Assembly: GCA_028823235.1 (NCBI GenBank)
Contig: JAPKBW010000008.1
Coordinates: forward strand, 1 to 64,000
Direction: 5' to 3'
Source of the DNA: Longimicrobiales bacterium
Lineage (GTDB): Bacteria > Gemmatimonadota > Gemmatimonadetes > Longimicrobiales > Gaopeijiaceae
DNA length: 64,000 bases
Shown: piece by piece, positions 1-7,661 of the stretch
How positions within the stretch are numbered: position 1 is the stretch's first letter
Layout: every line of letters begins with the position of its first letter
The notes under the pieces: generated by a model
Database searches by the model: none
What the model was told of the DNA's origin: nothing
What the model saw: the letters and a program-made list of their open reading frames with translations, nothing else
Program-made: the position numbers and the translations under genes

Positions 1-472
1 ATTCTGGTCCACTCCAATACGGATAGTCCGACTCCCGAGGCAGGCCTGCCGAGTGGGTAAGCAGTCCTTCTAAAGTGACAGGTGTCGACTCGTCATACCC
101 CTGCTCAAGGTCGTAAAACGACAAGTGTTTTTGGACGGGGTCTCGCAGGTCAAGGCGTCCTTCGTCCCTGAGCTGCATGACCGCTATGCTCGTGAAGAGC
201 TTGGAGATCGAACAGATCGAATAGAGCGTGCTCGAACTCGCGGGCCTGCCCGCGTCGATATCAGCCATGCCGACCGCACCACTCCAAACAAGCTCCTGGT
301 CGTGCACAATCGCAGCAGCGACGGATGGCAATCGTTCGTAGTCTTTCTGCGCGTCTAGCCAGATGCGTGCAACCTCCAGAGCCTCGGCAACGTGTGTGTC
401 GTCCGCCACCGATTGGGCAACCACTGGCAGAGGGGCGAGAAGAGCGAGAGCAAATAACAGGGCTTTCTTCAT
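1..472 (-). CDS. Serine hydrolase, beta-lactamase/transpeptidase-like family (C-terminus cut by window edge)
   Basis: Reading leftwards from an ATG at 472, the frame is open to base 1, giving 157 residues of a longer protein. Residues 1-20 are a clear signal peptide (MKKALLFALALL, cleavage near VAQ-S). The mature part has the features of class C beta-lactamase-like serine hydrolases: an N-terminal LPSVAAAIVHDQELVW strand, then the SxxK nucleophile motif SISK in CSISKLFTSIAVMQL, then LLTHSAGLPRE. The YxN and C-terminal HxG motifs lie outside the window. In the family the Ser attacks beta-lactams, esters or peptides; the substrate here cannot be told. Likely periplasmic. Family assignment is strong, function open. 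Confidence 0.85.
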   Translation of the reverse strand, partial: MKKALLFALALLAPLPVVAQSVADDTHVAEALEVARIWLDAQKDYERLPSVAAAIVHDQELVWSGAVGMADIDAGRPASSSTLYSICSISKLFTSIAVMQLRDEGRLDLRDPVQKHLSFYDLEQGYDESTPVTLEGLLTHSAGLPRESDYPYWSGPE

Positions 473-597
473 TCGGATGATCCTTCGCCAAGTCTGGTAA
501 GGCTGAGTCGAAACATGCGCCTGCCCTCAGAGGATCCGCAACTTGGTCGAGGGTCCCGTCACCGTGCGTGCAAAACAGTGTTGGTGGGTGCTAGTGA

Positions 598-843
598 CTA
601 GGCTCTGACGTCGTGGTCCATGATGGCCGCCGCGTCGTTGATCCCCTGGATGTACTTGTCTACGTGGATGTTCTCGCACGGGGCGTGGAGATTCGCCCCA
701 GGGTTAGCGAGGCCTGAACCGATAGAGGGGATCCAGGCATGGCCTAGGATTGCTCCCTCCGCGGACACCCCATTTACGAATGAGAGTTCGCCGTCGACTT
801 CAGAGGCAGTCGCAATGATCGCCTGGCGGATGTCCCCCTTCAC
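598..843 (-). pseudogene. M20 metallopeptidase C-terminal remnant
   Basis: An 81-codon frame ending at 598 looks like the extreme C-terminus of an M20/M25/M40 peptidase: GSGLANPGANLHAPCENIHVDKYIQGI matches the usual region where the final metal/substrate His sits in an HAPNE-type motif (here HAPCE). Nothing upstream resembles the catalytic N-terminal domain: in frame there are about 10 codons of unrelated sequence, then a TGA at 874-876. A complete M20 enzyme has 400 or more residues, so this is a decayed fragment. Its 5' break lies just left of a dispersed repeat copy starting at 884. The GTG at 843 is only the first possible start and is unlikely to be functional. Confidence 0.6.
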
Positions 844-883
844 TTTAGGGCACCTGTTTTGAAACCCTAATCCTCACCTAGTC

Positions 884-957
884 CATCCGTGGCACCCAGC
901 CACACGAACTGCCTGAAACGAGTCGCGAATGACGTGCCCGACTCGCTTGCCAGACCT
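884..957 (+). repeat. Dispersed intergenic repeat, copy 1
   Basis: Contains the shared core CCGTGGCACCCAGCCACAC followed by CTGCCTGAAACGAGTCGC and a downstream half ending in CCAGACCT. The downstream half matches the copy at 8381-8455 with only two changes. It contains a 7-bp inverted repeat, CGAGTCG/CGACTCG, separated by 13 bases. It lies between the M20 remnant and the cytochrome b gene. Confidence 0.75.
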
Positions 958-1000
958 GTCGACCGTTATATACGAGCCAAGGATCGAGGACCGGCCCCGG

Positions 1001-1711
1001 ATGGAGACGGCGAACAGCGTGTATCGGCACAACCGCAACGTGCGAATCTGCCATTGGATCAATGTGATCGCCTTCTGCTATCTCGTGGTAAGCGGCGTAC
1101 ACGTCTTTCTCGATTTCCCGGAGTTGTACTGGGGGAAAGTGGGATTTCGAGGCCATCCAGCCGTGTTCAGGCTCTCGGACTGGGGGATTTCCTGGGATCA
1201 AGCCGGGGCGATGGGCGACCGCAAGTGGGGGAGAAACTACCATTTCCTCTTTGCCTGGATCTCCGTCATCAATGGCCTGGTCTACGTCTCCTGGAACGTG
1301 TGGAACAAACACTTTCGGCGGAATCTACTTCCCAGCCGTGACGAGCTGACCCGTCAAAGCCTCAAGACTGACCTGGTGGACCACCTCCGGCTTCGTTCGC
1401 CCGTGGCCAAGGCGGCAGGCCGCTACAGCGTCCTGCAGAAGATCTCCTACTTCATTGTGATCTTCATTGTGTCCCCGTTCATGATCCTGAGCGGACTTGC
1501 CCAAATGCCTGCCTTCACGGCGATTTCTCCGGAACTGATCGATCTATTCGGTGGGCGTCAAACGGCGCGCACGCTTCACGTAATCGGTATGCTGTGGATG
1601 ATCCTTTTTGTGCTCGTACACGTGTTCGAGGTGTTCGTGGCCGGGGTGGTGAATGAGGTGCGTTCTATGATTACCGGAAAGTACGCAGTCCAAGGGGAGG
1701 ACACGGAATGA
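1001..1711 (+). CDS. Cytochrome b561-type membrane subunit
   Basis: 236-residue integral membrane protein with four or five hydrophobic helices. Candidate haem-ligand histidines lie in RICHWINVIAF, NYHFLFAW, ARTLHVIGM and LVHVFEVF, the pattern of the cytochrome b subunits of formate dehydrogenase, Ni-Fe hydrogenase and the COG3658 family. It overlaps the following molybdopterin oxidoreductase by ATGA, so the two are translationally coupled. It probably links that periplasmic enzyme to the quinone pool. I place the start at the ATG at 1001, with GAGGA upstream. A longer frame from 929 would encode an unconserved leader running through the dispersed repeat. Confidence 0.85.
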   Translation: METANSVYRHNRNVRICHWINVIAFCYLVVSGVHVFLDFPELYWGKVGFRGHPAVFRLSDWGISWDQAGAMGDRKWGRNYHFLFAWISVINGLVYVSWNVWNKHFRRNLLPSRDELTRQSLKTDLVDHLRLRSPVAKAAGRYSVLQKISYFIVIFIVSPFMILSGLAQMPAFTAISPELIDLFGGRQTARTLHVIGMLWMILFVLVHVFEVFVAGVVNEVRSMITGKYAVQGEDTE

Positions 1712-2460
1712 AAAAGCTCGTCTCCCGTCGAACATTTCTGGCCGGATCAGGTGCGGCTGCCAGCATGGCACTCCTGGGCCGCGACCCCACGACCTATTTG
1801 CCGCCCGATGTGAGGGGCGGACTGATGGGTGCAGCCGACGTGCTGACCATGGCGACCCAGAGGCTGCTGTTGTCCGGCCAGCCTCTGGCCCAGGAGCACG
1901 ACGTCAGCGAGATCACCAGAGACTTCCCGACCTGGGGGAACACCAACCCGCGACAAGAAGACTATCAAGACCTGCTCAGCGGCCAATTTGTCGATTGGCG
2001 CCTTACCGTCGGCGGGCTTGTCAATCGGCCGATGTCTTTTTCGCTCGAGGAACTCAAGCGTCTTCCTCAGCGGACACAGATTACGATGCACATCTGTGAG
2101 CAGGGATGGTCCGCGATTGGCCAGTGGACGGGCACACCTCTTCTGGAAGTGCTCCGCGCGGCGGGAGACGTCACCGATGAGGCGCGCTACGTCGTGGTGG
2201 AAACGTACGACGGCTGGTACGAGGGGTACGACATGTTCGACGTCGTCCATCCCCAGACGATACTCGCGTATGGTCTGAACGGGACGGACCTGCCTGTGGG
2301 CAACGGCGCGCCGGTTCGACTCCGAGTGGAGCGGGCCTGTGGTTACAAGAACCTCAAGTTTCTAAAGTCCATCAATGTCGTCTCGTCCATGGCCGGCATT
2401 CGCGCTGGCACCGGCGGCATCAATTCGGACAACGATTGGCACTGGTACGCGGGTGCCTGA
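1708..2460 (+). CDS. Tat-exported molybdopterin-dependent oxidoreductase, sulfite oxidase/MsrP-like
   Basis: 250 residues. The N-terminus carries a twin-arginine signal (SRRTFLAGSGAAASMALLG). The rest matches the sulfite oxidase molybdopterin domain: the Mo-ligand Cys is C130 in TMHICEQGWSAIGQW, followed by the VVETYDGWYEGYDM and NGAPVRLRVERACGYKNLKFL segments. There is no C-terminal dimerisation domain, as in YedY/MsrP and COG2041 enzymes. With the cytochrome b just upstream (4-bp overlap) this forms a periplasmic, quinone-linked redox pair. The substrate (sulfite, methionine sulfoxide, other S- or N-oxides) cannot be deduced. No maturation genes are adjacent. Confidence 0.87.
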   Translation: MKKLVSRRTFLAGSGAAASMALLGRDPTTYLPPDVRGGLMGAADVLTMATQRLLLSGQPLAQEHDVSEITRDFPTWGNTNPRQEDYQDLLSGQFVDWRLTVGGLVNRPMSFSLEELKRLPQRTQITMHICEQGWSAIGQWTGTPLLEVLRAAGDVTDEARYVVVETYDGWYEGYDMFDVVHPQTILAYGLNGTDLPVGNGAPVRLRVERACGYKNLKFLKSINVVSSMAGIRAGTGGINSDNDWHWYAGA

Positions 2461-2598
2461 TGGCGATTCGGACACTCCGGTGGTTCGGGGACGATGGGCT
2501 CCTATCGCAAGGAGTTAGTCCCGTCTGACGGATGAGTGAGCGGTGGGGCCAGGACGCCGTGCTCCCATCCCTCGTCCGCTTCCGGGTTCGACGTGGAC

Positions 2599-4071
2599 CT
2601 ACGTCCGCCAGGGGTACTCCGGTCTCCTGAGGTGCCAGTCCGTCTCGTTCTGGAAGGACATGCCGAAGTCGAGCGTAGCCTGATCGTCGAAGGGTGAGGC
2701 GACGATCTGTAGGCACAGCGGCATCCCGTCTGGATCGAAGCCACACGGGATGTTCAGGCCGGGGTGCCCCACCAGATTGGCGATGTAGTTGAGCCGCGGT
2801 GTGCCGACGTCGAAGTCGCTCGGGGGCTCCCATTCGTGACGGGCAGGAATCGGCCAGCCGTCGCTCACTTCCCGCAGGCCGGCTCCATTCGGCCAGGTCG
2901 GGGCGATGACCGCATCGTACCGTGAGAGGATCTCGTCGGATTCACGGGTGAGCTGGCTTCGAATCCGCTGTGCGGTCAGGTAGTCCGACGCGGACATCAT
3001 CCGTCCGGCCATCCACCCGGCAGCCCGTTCCTCGTTGAACGAGAACATTCCGGCGGCGCTGCCGTCGGCGAAGAGTGGCTCGAAGATGGTTCCGCTCTCG
3101 ACCGTCACGATCGTGGAGAATAGGGGGCCGGTCGGGTACAGGGGCAGATCGATGTCCTCCACGGTCACCCCCATCGACGCCCACACGTCGAGTGCTTCCT
3201 GGAAGACCTGACGGTTGTGGTCGGATTGCGTCAGCAGGAACTCGCGCCGGTGAACACCGAGCCGCCGGCCCCTCATTGATCCGGGATCGGCCCGGAACGC
3301 GAAGGGACGATCGCTCGACGAATTGTCGCGCGCATCAAAGCCGTTGATCTGCTCGAGGACGTATCCACAATCCTCCGCCGACCGACCCACCGGCCCGATC
3401 TTGTCCAGACTCCAGGAAAGCGGCATGCATCCGAATCGACTCACGCGGCTGAAGGTGGGCCGGAGTCCGGAGGCCCCGACCGAGGAGGCCGGGAAGACGA
3501 TGGACCCGCCGGTCTCCGTCCCGATCCCGAAACCGATCAGTCCCGCGACCGCAGCCGCGACGGTACCGCTCGACGACCCGAAGCTGGTGCGATCCAGCTT
3601 CCATGGATTCAGTGCCGAGCTGGTGTTGCCCCCGGCGAACTCGCCGAGTGACATCTTCGCCATCAGGACCGCCCCGGACGCGGCCAACCGGTCGATGACC
3701 GCCGCGTTCCGCGTCGGAACACGGTCGTGGAAGATCCTCGATCCCCACGTCGTGCGGATGCCGTCGGTGTCGAGTAGATCCTTCACGCCGTAGGGAATCC
3801 CGTGGAGGATGCTGCGTCGCCGGCCTGCACGGAGTTCGTCGTCGGCACGCTCGGCGGCTTCGAGCGCGTGCTCACGCGCGATCGTCACCATGGTCGAGAG
3901 CATCCCGTCGTGATCGGAGCGGGGTTCGCTCGGAAGCTCGAAGGGAGGGGGGTCGAGCTCGTCGGCGCGGTCCAGAAAGTGTCGCGTCAACTCGACGGAG
4001 GTGATCTCACCCGAGGAGAGAAGGTCCGCCTGCTCCCGAATCGTCATGAAGTGAATCGGTGTCGACTGCAT
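2599..4071 (-). CDS. Amidase signature family hydrolase
   Basis: 490 residues. It has the amidase-signature triad: Lys in GIPYGVKDLLDT, the cis-Ser in FGSSSGTVAAAVAG and the nucleophile Ser in GTETGGSIVFPAS, followed by GLRPTFSRVSRFG and, near the C-terminus, NYIANLVGHPGLNIP. The family hydrolyses amides. No signal peptide is visible on this chain, but the upstream gene encodes a small Tat-signal protein and the two overlap as TGATG, sharing one base. This suggests co-translation and possibly co-export. The substrate is unknown. Confidence 0.9.
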   Translation of the reverse strand: MQSTPIHFMTIREQADLLSSGEITSVELTRHFLDRADELDPPPFELPSEPRSDHDGMLSTMVTIAREHALEAAERADDELRAGRRRSILHGIPYGVKDLLDTDGIRTTWGSRIFHDRVPTRNAAVIDRLAASGAVLMAKMSLGEFAGGNTSSALNPWKLDRTSFGSSSGTVAAAVAGLIGFGIGTETGGSIVFPASSVGASGLRPTFSRVSRFGCMPLSWSLDKIGPVGRSAEDCGYVLEQINGFDARDNSSSDRPFAFRADPGSMRGRRLGVHRREFLLTQSDHNRQVFQEALDVWASMGVTVEDIDLPLYPTGPLFSTIVTVESGTIFEPLFADGSAAGMFSFNEERAAGWMAGRMMSASDYLTAQRIRSQLTRESDEILSRYDAVIAPTWPNGAGLREVSDGWPIPARHEWEPPSDFDVGTPRLNYIANLVGHPGLNIPCGFDPDGMPLCLQIVASPFDDQATLDFGMSFQNETDWHLRRPEYPWRT

Positions 4072-4358
4072 CAGCCTCTCCGGAAGATCGTCAGCGGCTG
4101 CTCGTCCTCACTCAGCGGGAACGCTCTGAGCTCGTTCGCTATGCGCGCACTGTTCGCGATGGCCCTGCGAAGACGGTCGAACTCTTCGGCGTTGTCGTAG
4201 ATCCCGCGAGGGCCCTGAGCGTCGAGCAGCGTTCTGACCGTCTCCGCCGAGACCTCTCCCGTTTCGGAGAACTGAGTACACGCCAGTTGCCACGCGACGG
4301 CCATCGCGGCCGCACCTGCGCCGGCGACCTTCGTGAACTGTCTGCGATCGATCGTCAT
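4071..4358 (-). CDS. Small Tat-signal protein coupled to the amidase
   Basis: 95 residues from the ATG at 4358, which has a good ribosome site (AGGGGGCGAC directly upstream). The N-terminus reads MTIDRRQFTKVAGAGAAAMAVAW, a twin-arginine motif plus hydrophobic stretch, followed by QLAC, so a lipid-modified Cys is possible. The remaining ~65 residues (LLDAQGPRGIYDNAEEF to LTIFRRG) have no domain I can name. The stop codon shares its A with the amidase start codon. I infer a partner that carries the signal-less amidase through Tat, as small Tat subunits do for some dehydrogenases. The longer frame from 4433 lacks conserved character. Confidence 0.7.
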   Translation of the reverse strand: MTIDRRQFTKVAGAGAAAMAVAWQLACTQFSETGEVSAETVRTLLDAQGPRGIYDNAEEFDRLRRAIANSARIANELRAFPLSEDEQPLTIFRRG

Positions 4359-4664
4359 GTCGCCCCCTGCACCCGCGACTGCTGTCGCGATACCGGGGCT
4401 ACCTTTCCGCTCCTCACTGTTCCTCTTGCTCACGCGGTCCCTTCGTGGCGGGGTGGTGGCTCATCTCGCAGGCGGACAACATGATAGTGAGGTCGTCTGT
4501 TCGCACGTGCGCCTTTGTATCGAGACGCCGTGATGCTCTAGCAGCCCCTCCTCGATTCCACTGCCACTGACTCAGAACACTATAAACTGTGTTCTACTCA
4601 GGGGCTTTTTGTTTTTCAAATCCTCTAGAAGTCCCTGCTCAGATCCGATCACCCAGGAGGGGGT
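4359..4664. other. Intergenic region between the amidase pair and the M48 protease
   Basis: No coding frame is convincing here. It contains the nested hairpin with T-tract described separately (4543-4616) and, at its left end, the ribosome site of the Tat protein gene. The promoter of the amidase pair must lie here, but I see no clear -35/-10 pair. Confidence 0.5.
4543..4616 (+). terminator. Nested hairpin followed by a T-rich tract
   Basis: Outer 7-bp stem AGCCCCT (4543-4549) with AGGGGCT (4600-4606); inner 7-bp stem AGAACAC (4574-4580) with GTGTTCT (4589-4595) around loop TATAAACT; then TTTTGTTTTT at 4607-4616. On the plus strand this is a terminator-like structure, although no plus-strand gene feeds it. 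On the minus strand it lies about 50 bp after the M48 protease stop, without a U-tract. It may end that transcript, or an antisense or small RNA. Confidence 0.4.
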
Positions 4665-5519
4665 TCAGGTCTCGCAGTTCCTCTTCTCCGATCTCAGCAG
4701 CCTTCGCGAGCACGTGGCCAGTTCTTTATCGCCTGCTCTGTATAATTCGAGTGCGGTGGGCATCCACCGTTGGAGATCGGCGATGCGCGTGTCGTGGCTC
4801 GGGTGGGTGCTGAGGATCTCGGGTGGTGCGCCGTCGCCATTGCTATCCACCATGCGTTCCCAAAAACCGATCGCCGCACGGGGGTCGTAGCCCGCTGCCG
4901 CCGCGAAGTATAGACCCACCTCGTCAGCCTCCGACTCGTGCAGTCGGCTGAACGGCAGCGCGATGCCGATCGAACTGAGTCCTGACAGTGCCTGCAACGT
5001 GGCGTCACGTTCCGATGCTGACATATCGCCTAGGGCCATCGACGCAAGCCCAAGCGTACCCTCCAGGAGGAGGCTCTGCGTTATCCGCTCGAGGCCGTGC
5101 TGCAACACTGCGTGGGCGATCTCGTGCCCCATGATGACTGCGAAACCGTTCTCGTCCCTGGTGATCGGCAGCAGACCCGTGTAGACGGCCGTCTTGCCTC
5201 CCGGCAACGCCCATGCGTTCGCTGTCTCGGGCTCGTCGATCAGGATGAACTCCCAATCGAAGGCCGACGTGGGCTCGGGGATCATCTGCTCGGCCGCGAC
5301 GGCGATCCGCTGACCGATGAGTTGCACCATCTCAAAGGCGAGCCCGCTCGAAATCAGTTCGGACATCGACTTCGCCTCAGCGTAGGCATCGACGCCGAGC
5401 TGTAGTTCGATCTCTAACGGGATCAGCGGCTTTAGGCGGCTGCGTCCCGTGATGGGAGTGGTCGCACACGAGGCGAGCGACAGTGCCAGCATCAGGACGA
5501 CTAGGGCGCGAATCCGCAT
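4665..5519 (-). CDS. M48-family metalloprotease lipoprotein
   Basis: 284 residues from the ATG at 5519, preceded by GGAGG. Residues 1-18 form a lipoprotein signal (LALSLASC, lipidated Cys18). The zinc site is HEIAH at 132-136, and the third ligand is expected in SRLHESEADEVGLYF (around residue 195). This is the Oma1/BepA/LoiP type of peptidase, which in Gram-negative bacteria acts in periplasmic quality control. It has no TPR extension like BepA and ends with a charged tail. A longer frame to 5594 adds 25 residues that would bury the signal peptide, so I reject it. Confidence 0.9.
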   Translation of the reverse strand: MRIRALVVLMLALSLASCATTPITGRSRLKPLIPLEIELQLGVDAYAEAKSMSELISSGLAFEMVQLIGQRIAVAAEQMIPEPTSAFDWEFILIDEPETANAWALPGGKTAVYTGLLPITRDENGFAVIMGHEIAHAVLQHGLERITQSLLLEGTLGLASMALGDMSASERDATLQALSGLSSIGIALPFSRLHESEADEVGLYFAAAAGYDPRAAIGFWERMVDSNGDGAPPEILSTHPSHDTRIADLQRWMPTALELYRAGDKELATCSRRLLRSEKRNCET

Positions 5520-5736
5520 GGCGAGCCTCCGATCAGTTGAACTGAGGAACTGTAATAGTGACCACGAATCCACTGCGGCAAGTGTACTCCACATATCGCA
5601 CCAATCGCTGCGCGTCTAACACCCCTGCGACGCCGGGTAGGCGCTCACCTCTTGTTAGCCCAAGCTGACGGGCCCGCGAGTTTCATCTTTCTCTTTGCAA
5701 CAACTCCGCTGAGGACGCTTCGTCGAGGTGCACTGT

Positions 5737-6744
5737 TCAGCGACTGAGTGTACGATCCAAGAAGCCGAGTACCCTCGGCCAAGCATCGACGCGGGCCTGC
5801 GCGTCGGCCTCTGGTGTGCCACCACTTCGAGGATCGACGATCGGCTCCGGCTGTCCACCTGCGATGTTGTGCCCAGCTTCCACGTAGTTGAGCACATCGG
5901 TCGTCAGTCCTGCAGCCGCGCGCGTTTTTTGGATATTCCGCGCCATTTGCGCTGAGTTCCAGAGGGCATCGCGTTCCCCAGCGACCAACATCAGTGAACC
6001 GCGGAAATTCTCGATGGGAATCCGAGCGCCTTCCTCAAGTTCCGGGTGGTCATGACGCCCGTTCTCGTGGATGGCCCGGAGATCGGCCGAGGGACCAGTT
6101 TTTAGTCCTTCTACGAAGCCTCGGTAGGGCATGAACACTAGGGGCTCACCCTCGAACGAGAAGGAAGAACGTGTGCCTTCTGCCTCGAGCATCTCCAGAC
6201 CCCATCCCTCCCAGACCAGATCGGAAGGGGCATACGCGACAACAGATGAGATCCATGGATAGCGGCTCGCCGCGAGGAGTGCGAACTCCGAGCCCTTGGA
6301 TCCCGCGAATAGCCCAAAACGCTCAACGTCTAGGCCTGGCAGAACACTCAGCGCGTCTCTCAAGTCGCTGAGCTGATCGACTCGGATGTCTATGAAACTG
6401 CCCGGTACGTCGGGAAACTCCGGCGGCGGTTGGAGATCGCCCCAGTCTGGCGAGTAGTATGTGAGGCTCACAGCCCCATATCCGAGTCGGGCGAGAATAG
6501 GACCAAACCTGCGTCCCGCTCCATTCCCGCCCTCGGCGCCTCCAAGAATGACGACGACCGGCCGCGGTCGCTCGCCTGAAACCAGATACAGGACGCTGTT
6601 CGGGAAGCCCTCGACTGGTCTTTCTGTGACGAGCGCCCCTTCGGAGGTTGCGCCTGGCCGTGACTGGGCCGAAGCGGATGACGCGGGCAGTATGCCTACC
6701 CCGATCGCCATGACGATCAAGCATATCGCCTGCGTCCGAGTCAC
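5737..6744 (-). CDS. Secreted BAAT/acyl-CoA thioesterase C-terminal-like alpha/beta hydrolase
   Basis: 335 residues with a signal peptide (ICLIVMAIGVGILPASSASA). The alpha/beta-hydrolase core shows the oxyanion segment VVVILGGAEGGNGAGRRFG, the nucleophile elbow GLFAGSKGSEFALLAASRYP (Ser of G-S-K-G) and a late His in NYVEAGHNIAGG. The order matches the BAAT C-terminal domain (acyl-CoA:amino-acid acyltransferases and thioesterases), but the signal peptide puts it in the periplasm, where it is more likely an esterase or peptidase-like hydrolase. Neighbours are monocistronic in appearance. Confidence 0.82.
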   Translation of the reverse strand: MTRTQAICLIVMAIGVGILPASSASAQSRPGATSEGALVTERPVEGFPNSVLYLVSGERPRPVVVILGGAEGGNGAGRRFGPILARLGYGAVSLTYYSPDWGDLQPPPEFPDVPGSFIDIRVDQLSDLRDALSVLPGLDVERFGLFAGSKGSEFALLAASRYPWISSVVAYAPSDLVWEGWGLEMLEAEGTRSSFSFEGEPLVFMPYRGFVEGLKTGPSADLRAIHENGRHDHPELEEGARIPIENFRGSLMLVAGERDALWNSAQMARNIQKTRAAAGLTTDVLNYVEAGHNIAGGQPEPIVDPRSGGTPEADAQARVDAWPRVLGFLDRTLSR

Positions 6745-6853
6745 TAGTTTGGTCTCCCCATTGTTGGGGCAGTTTCGGTTAATGGTGTGTTACCGAAAAT
6801 TTAGTGGGGGGGGGGCACCTGCTGTCTATCTGTGCCACAACCCCAATAACGGC

Positions 6854-7219
6854 CTAGTCGTTGAGGGAATAATAGCTCACCGAAACCTGTTTGGTGATTA
6901 AATCAACTTCCCACCGTACAAAGTTCATGTCGCCGTTGCTGACACAGTCAGTGAAAAAGAGTTCCGCTCTTGTTCCATTGCGGCGAAATGTTCCTCTTAG
7001 CGGTGATGAGATAAGAGTTCCATCGTTGCCCAATACTCGAGCCTCTCCCTCCATCGTTCCTCTTGTTCTTCCCTCGTCTACCGCTTCCCAATATTGGGTC
7101 GAGTAAACGGTGCCGTAGCCCTCAACCGGACCTTCAAAATTATAGGTAGTGCCCGACTGGTCTATCGTAATGTTAGTAATTGCGACTGAGCCCGTGCCAT
7201 CTGGTTGTGATAGATCCAT
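6854..7219 (-). CDS. Hypothetical protein of unknown function
   Basis: 121 residues from the ATG at 7219, which has GGGAAGA at good spacing. The frame is open further to an ATG at 7348 (164 residues), but that one has no ribosome site. No signal peptide and no recognised domain. The sequence is rich in Gly, Thr and Glu with alternating beta-like strands (GSVAITNITIDQSGTTYNF, RGTFRRNGTRAELFFTDC), so a small beta-barrel or lipocalin-like fold is possible. Local base composition is visibly more AT-rich than the surroundings, which fits recent acquisition. Confidence 0.5.
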   Translation of the reverse strand: MDLSQPDGTGSVAITNITIDQSGTTYNFEGPVEGYGTVYSTQYWEAVDEGRTRGTMEGEARVLGNDGTLISSPLRGTFRRNGTRAELFFTDCVSNGDMNFVRWEVDLITKQVSVSYYSLND

Positions 7220-7661
7220 TTCTCTTCCCGTGGTCCTATGATTTGTAAGAAGTGATACGTCCCCGCGGCGAACTCTGTTCGAGGTTGGCAGGTCCGGGTG
7301 ATCAAGGTACTGCCCCCCAGTGTCCGGTGCCCGTCCGTCGCCAAGCATCGCTCGGCTCGATTTTGTTTAAGGGTGGCGCGTTAGGGAGAACACCGAGGCG
7401 CCCGACATCTTGAAATCACACACTTTGTGGACGCTCACGGGAGCTAGGTCACCGGGTGTCTTCTTAACCACTCGGATGTCCTGGAATGGCGATATCCATT
7501 CACTTCCGAGACCTGTTTAGCCATGCGCTGTAAATGTATGCGCGCCAGTCTATTGTGTAACTCGCCCTCTCCTCCGTGGCACCCAGCCGGATCTAACTGT
7601 CCAGCAGCGTTCTGCGCGTCCTTGGTTGCGGGTAAGAGTGGGGCAGGGGCAGAATGAAGGC
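7220..7661. other. Intergenic region holding repeat copy 2
   Basis: Apart from the optional N-terminal extension of the hypothetical gene (7220-7348) and the repeat core around 7571-7610, I see nothing coding here. It should contain the promoter of the MORN-repeat lipoprotein gene, but no clear -35/-10 pair stands out. Confidence 0.4.
7571..7610 (+). repeat. Dispersed intergenic repeat, copy 2 (shortest)
   Basis: CCTCCGTGGCACCCAGCC is identical to copies 3 and 4; after that it diverges (GGATCTAACT) and then gives GTCCAGCAGCG, related to ATCCAGCAACG in copy 4. It lies about 50 bp upstream of the MORN lipoprotein start. Confidence 0.65.

Noticed and set aside
6801-6820. Run of G bases as a phase-variable tract
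   Set aside because: The G-run near 6808 lies between genes, upstream of the BAAT-like gene start, and not inside any coding frame; no promoter spacing could be recognised.
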